Positions 59,001-60,000 of a stretch of DNA of 60,000 nucleotides are shown here, piece after piece. The stretch's first letter is position 1; every line of letters begins with the position of its first letter. The stretch covers positions 7,291,181-7,351,180 of the forward strand of contig NC_064040.1 of assembly GCF_932526225.1 (NCBI RefSeq). The letters run 5' to 3'. This DNA is from Nematostella vectensis (taxonomy: Eukaryota; Cnidaria; Anthozoa; Actiniaria; Edwardsiidae). A program made the translations under genes and the position numbers. The notes under the pieces are model-generated. The model did no database searches and was not told the DNA's origin. It worked only from the letters and a program-made list of their open reading frames with translations.

Positions 59001-59882
59001 GCCATTGCAATATTTTCAATTGAATTTGGTAAATAATGTATCAAAATTTATTTTTAAAAGGTTATTTCGAGATTTTAATACATGTGCCTTGCAAGATTAA
59101 ATTAAAACCAACAAAGGTATGACTGACAAGGGCAGTTTAAGTTCATATCATCAATTTACATTGCTATTTATATGGATAATAAATAATTCTTGAGTTTCAT
59201 TCTTATTTCACTTACCGCATCATCTGTAACAACATATTTTGGAGATGCCTCGTAAACTATGTACTCTGATACCAGCTCTTTTGGGAAGAATCCACCTTCA
59301 CCATCAGGGCTATCAATCTGAATGAAGATCATATAAAAAGTTAGACATAGAAGTCTTTTTGCCTCAGGTGAAATGTTATTCTCAAACATCATACTGACGC
59401 CATTATTACTGCCTCTAGTTATCTACTTTTAGATACAGTAGTTTGCTTCTAGTTATCTGAAAATGTTGCTTCTTTTTATTGTTTCCAGTTTTTGCAAACA
59501 CCAGAGTATCTAGTGACATCTGCAGCCATATAAATTTGGAGTATTTTTATTTTCTTGTAATGTAAATTTCGCTGTATACAAAAACATAATTTGATACATG
59601 ATTAACAATGATAACTGTTGTTCAAAAATACTTACAACAGCAAGAGTAACAACAAGAGCATTAAACATGAAAACGAAAATTAACATCAGTTGGCAAAGTG
59701 GGAAATGTTAAACTAGGTATTTGTATGATTTAATAAACAATTACTCACCTCCCCATACCAGAGCTCGGGATCTTTCCCTGGCTCTTTTGAATATACATAA
59801 AGAGTATCACCCTCTTTTAAAGAGAGCAGACCCTTTTTATTCGCATCGAAATTCTTCAAAGCCTTGGCCAATGAGATCGGTT
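38264..59882 (-). CDS. MIA3: MIA3/TANGO1, ER exit-site cargo receptor (5' exon outside window)
   Basis: TANGO1 sits in the ER membrane at exit sites, binds bulky cargo in the lumen and recruits COPII through its cytosolic half. Exons: 59882-59749, 59317-59216, 58044-55770, 54672-52321, 50916-50758, 50590-49557, 49322-49215, 49092-49050, 48559-48450, 46909-46832, 46313-46203, 45638-45588, 45056-44952, 44724-44693, 44391-44301, 44089-44008, 43709-43660, 43429-43339, 42938-42698, 42439-42379, 42293-42258, 42131-42064, 41553-41474, 41036-41006, 40755-40703, 40444-40299, 39995-39462, 39117-38763, 38295-38264. All phases agree, giving about 2880 residues in one frame (human 1907). Order: SH3-like, long acidic lumenal part, trefoil, Thr-rich segment, membrane helix, coiled coils, proline-rich tail. 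The intron after 42064 has a GC donor. The last 32-nt exon is chosen by phase. The signal-peptide exon lies past 60000. Confidence 0.94.
41232..41400. mobile_element. Small MITE in MIA3 intron
   Basis: Inverted ends (GGGCCGTAGCAGG at the left; CCTGCTACGGCTAT at the right) enclose about 140 bp with G and C runs. It ends about 75 bp from the donor of the exon at 41474. Confidence 0.65.
41474..49092 (-). CDS. MIA3: MIA3 cytosolic coiled-coil block
   Basis: Sixteen short exons from 49092 to 41474 encode about 440 residues of heptad-rich coiled coil, e.g. LEEERDGLAADIKDLQ, EEEIDRHA-type segments, HRDKDIELAALRKYFKD and REVEELRRQNDAY. In vertebrates this region binds cTAGE5, tethers NBAS/RINT1/ZW10 and organises rings at exit sites. 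Most introns are phase 0. The donor after exon 42131-42064 is GC (CAGGCAAGT), an accepted minor class. Confidence 0.9.
45715..46150. repeat. Degenerate tandem array, about 33-36-bp units
   Basis: Repeats of GTGATTTACAAGAAAAGATG followed by TTG and TTATTATAATA. Two longer blocks (with AATAAATATTTTTATTATAA) are themselves duplicated. It lies in a MIA3 intron. Confidence 0.85.
46395..46740. repeat. Tandem duplication, about 170-bp unit
   Basis: Two copies beginning GCAATGCTAACAAAATTGTA and ending ACTAAAGGATTAACCAATA lie side by side in a MIA3 intron. Confidence 0.85.
47345..48449. repeat. 29-bp minisatellite made of a MIA3 splice donor
   Basis: About 38 copies of a 29-bp unit. On the minus strand it reads like CAGGTAGGGAGAGCTAGACA followed by GCCCTTGCT. 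The real exon 48559-48450 ends ACAGCCCATGTCCAG and its intron begins GTAGGGAGAGCTAGACAGCC, so every unit repeats the exon end plus the donor. Subtypes (CCAGGTAGGG, CTCAGGTAGGG, CACCCAGGTAGG) alternate. Confidence 0.95.
49215..49322 (-). CDS. MIA3: MIA3 transmembrane exon
   Basis: A 36-codon exon encodes the single strong hydrophobic helix (PIVIATTLLSGMFGALYLIW), preceded by CTDLGS. It divides the lumenal from the cytosolic half, as in all TANGO1/cTAGE5 proteins. Confidence 0.92.
49557..50590 (-). CDS. MIA3: MIA3 Thr/Pro/Ser-rich (mucin-like) exon
   Basis: It encodes 344 residues. It opens with a His/Arg-rich stretch (HHKHDQHRPRRRK), then about 200 residues rich in Thr, Pro, Ser and Gln (TQQSSQTTQSTTPTATALA), consistent with O-glycosylation, then a short cysteine pair (CDAKSGSC). 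The end is a hydrophobic/amphipathic segment (LRIILFWQPVKGFLRKFIEIFG), the usual position of TANGO1's membrane-dipping hairpin. Confidence 0.88.
50758..50916 (-). CDS. MIA3: MIA3 trefoil (P-type) domain exon
   Basis: A 159-bp exon flanked by phase 1 introns on both sides encodes one compact domain with exactly six cysteines. The order matches the trefoil fold: LCLSLETKHRKSCGEG, LTEQECHDEGCCYSDD, then KCFF. The T-x3-C-x4-CC-[FYWH] core is exact; the first loop is one residue shorter than in TFF proteins (CGEGLT for CGFPGVT). The domain sits in the lumenal part, about 345 residues before the membrane helix. I know of no trefoil domain in vertebrate TANGO1. Confidence 0.85.
50917..52320. other. 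MIA3 intron 4, nothing recognised
   Basis: 1.4 kb of AT-rich sequence between the charged-helix exon and the trefoil exon. It shows weak repetition of TTATTACTTAATTC-like segments at 52110-52320. Confidence 0.6.
52321..54672 (-). CDS. MIA3: MIA3 lumenal exon 4 with charged ER/K helix
   Basis: This 2.35-kb exon encodes 784 residues. It starts GVGKVADLEDALWD, has an Asp/Glu run (YDDDDEDDDEEEVEP), a long disordered part, then about 150 residues of near-continuous charged helix (motifs such as EERERIEAL, EAERKAEEKRKQIERQKR), ending in a basic tail (KARKRPNGGMG). The helix is likely a coiled coil or single alpha-helix. A slightly acidic-to-basic polarity runs along the exon. Confidence 0.9.
54673..55769. 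other. MIA3 intron 3, nothing recognised
   Basis: 1.1 kb of AT-rich intron without clear repeats or coding signal. Confidence 0.6.
55770..58044 (-). CDS. MIA3: MIA3 acidic lumenal exon 3
   Basis: A single 2.3-kb exon encodes 758 residues dominated by Ser, Glu, Asp, Lys, Gln and Pro, with loosely repeating blocks such as SDDKQ and PVKPDQ. It is predicted to be disordered and lacks cysteine over nearly all its length. Vertebrate TANGO1 has a comparable but shorter acidic lumenal stretch. It looks like a stand-alone intronless gene on the minus strand, but both ends carry good splice sites in matching phase. Confidence 0.9.
58045..59215. other. MIA3 intron 2, nothing recognised
   Basis: 1.2 kb of AT-rich intron. 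A short open frame near 58560 on the plus strand has no support. Confidence 0.6.
59216..59882 (-). CDS. MIA3: MIA3 SH3-like (MOTH) domain exons
   Basis: Two exons (59882-59749, 59317-59216) encode PISLAKALKNFD, LKEGDTLYVYSKEPGK, LWYGE and GGFFPKELVSEY. This is the secreted SH3-like fold of MIA/TANGO1 that contacts cargo or its chaperone (HSP47 in vertebrates). The cysteine at the vertebrate DCRFL position is absent (NKKGLL). The exon enters in phase 1, so a further exon with the signal peptide is required upstream. Confidence 0.92.
59318..59748. other. MIA3 intron 1 (within the SH3-like domain), nothing recognised
   Basis: AT-rich intron of 431 bp splitting the SH3-like domain. There is a small local repeat of CTTCTAGTTATCT near 59410-59460. 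Confidence 0.6.
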
Positions 59883-60000
59883 CTGAAAAACATTAGATTG
59901 TGTTACTGTTGAGTGCATCATGCTTCAATAGATATACTATGAAAACAAAAACAAAGTAAAAAAAGAAATAAACACTAAAACAGGACCTATCACCTTGTGA

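Overview
The window is metazoan nuclear DNA: intron-rich genes with GT-AG splice sites, long introns filled with minisatellites, MITE-like inverted repeats, a tRNA-derived SINE and a decayed BEL/Pao retrotransposon. Gene content and SINE style fit a cnidarian, most likely a sea anemone such as Nematostella or a relative. The sequence alone does not prove the species. I see no CRISPR array, rRNA or genuine tRNA.

Four genes are firmly readable once exons are joined by splice-site phase. (1) RPAP1 (RNA polymerase II-associated protein 1) is on the minus strand from 30155 down past the left edge; 20 exons are seen and the last C-terminal part is missing. (2) A three-exon class A GPCR (20486-28142, plus strand) lies wholly inside the 12.7-kb RPAP1 intron 2, and its own first intron holds a broken BEL/Pao element that itself carries a MITE. 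(3) MOCS3/UBA4 (30294-37178, plus, 13 exons, 476 aa) is the E1-like adenylyltransferase plus rhodanese sulfurtransferase for tRNA thiolation and molybdenum cofactor synthesis. It is head-to-head with RPAP1, with 138 bp between the start codons. (4) MIA3/TANGO1 (38264-59882, minus, 29 exons in the window, about 2880 codons) is the ER exit-site receptor for bulky cargo. It is tail-to-tail with MOCS3; its signal-peptide exon lies beyond the right edge.

Layout: 1-30 kb is RPAP1 with its nested GPCR and many arrays (59 bp at 4.6 kb, 34 bp at 5.5 kb, 31 bp at 7.5-10.6 kb, 74 bp at 15.8-16.8 kb, 33 bp at 17.3-18.1 kb). The short divergent promoter is at 30.2 kb. MOCS3 follows, with a 17-bp array in intron 5 and degraded copies of its own last exon. 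MIA3 fills 38-60 kb.

The two most notable observations are these. TANGO1 here carries a six-cysteine trefoil (P-type) domain on a single phase 1-1 exon, followed by a Thr/Pro/Ser-rich mucin-like segment, just before the membrane helix. Also, several tandem arrays are built from an exon's 3' end plus its 5' splice site, so copies of a real splice donor are laid out downstream of the true one (29-bp array in MIA3, 34-bp array in RPAP1, looser echoes elsewhere).
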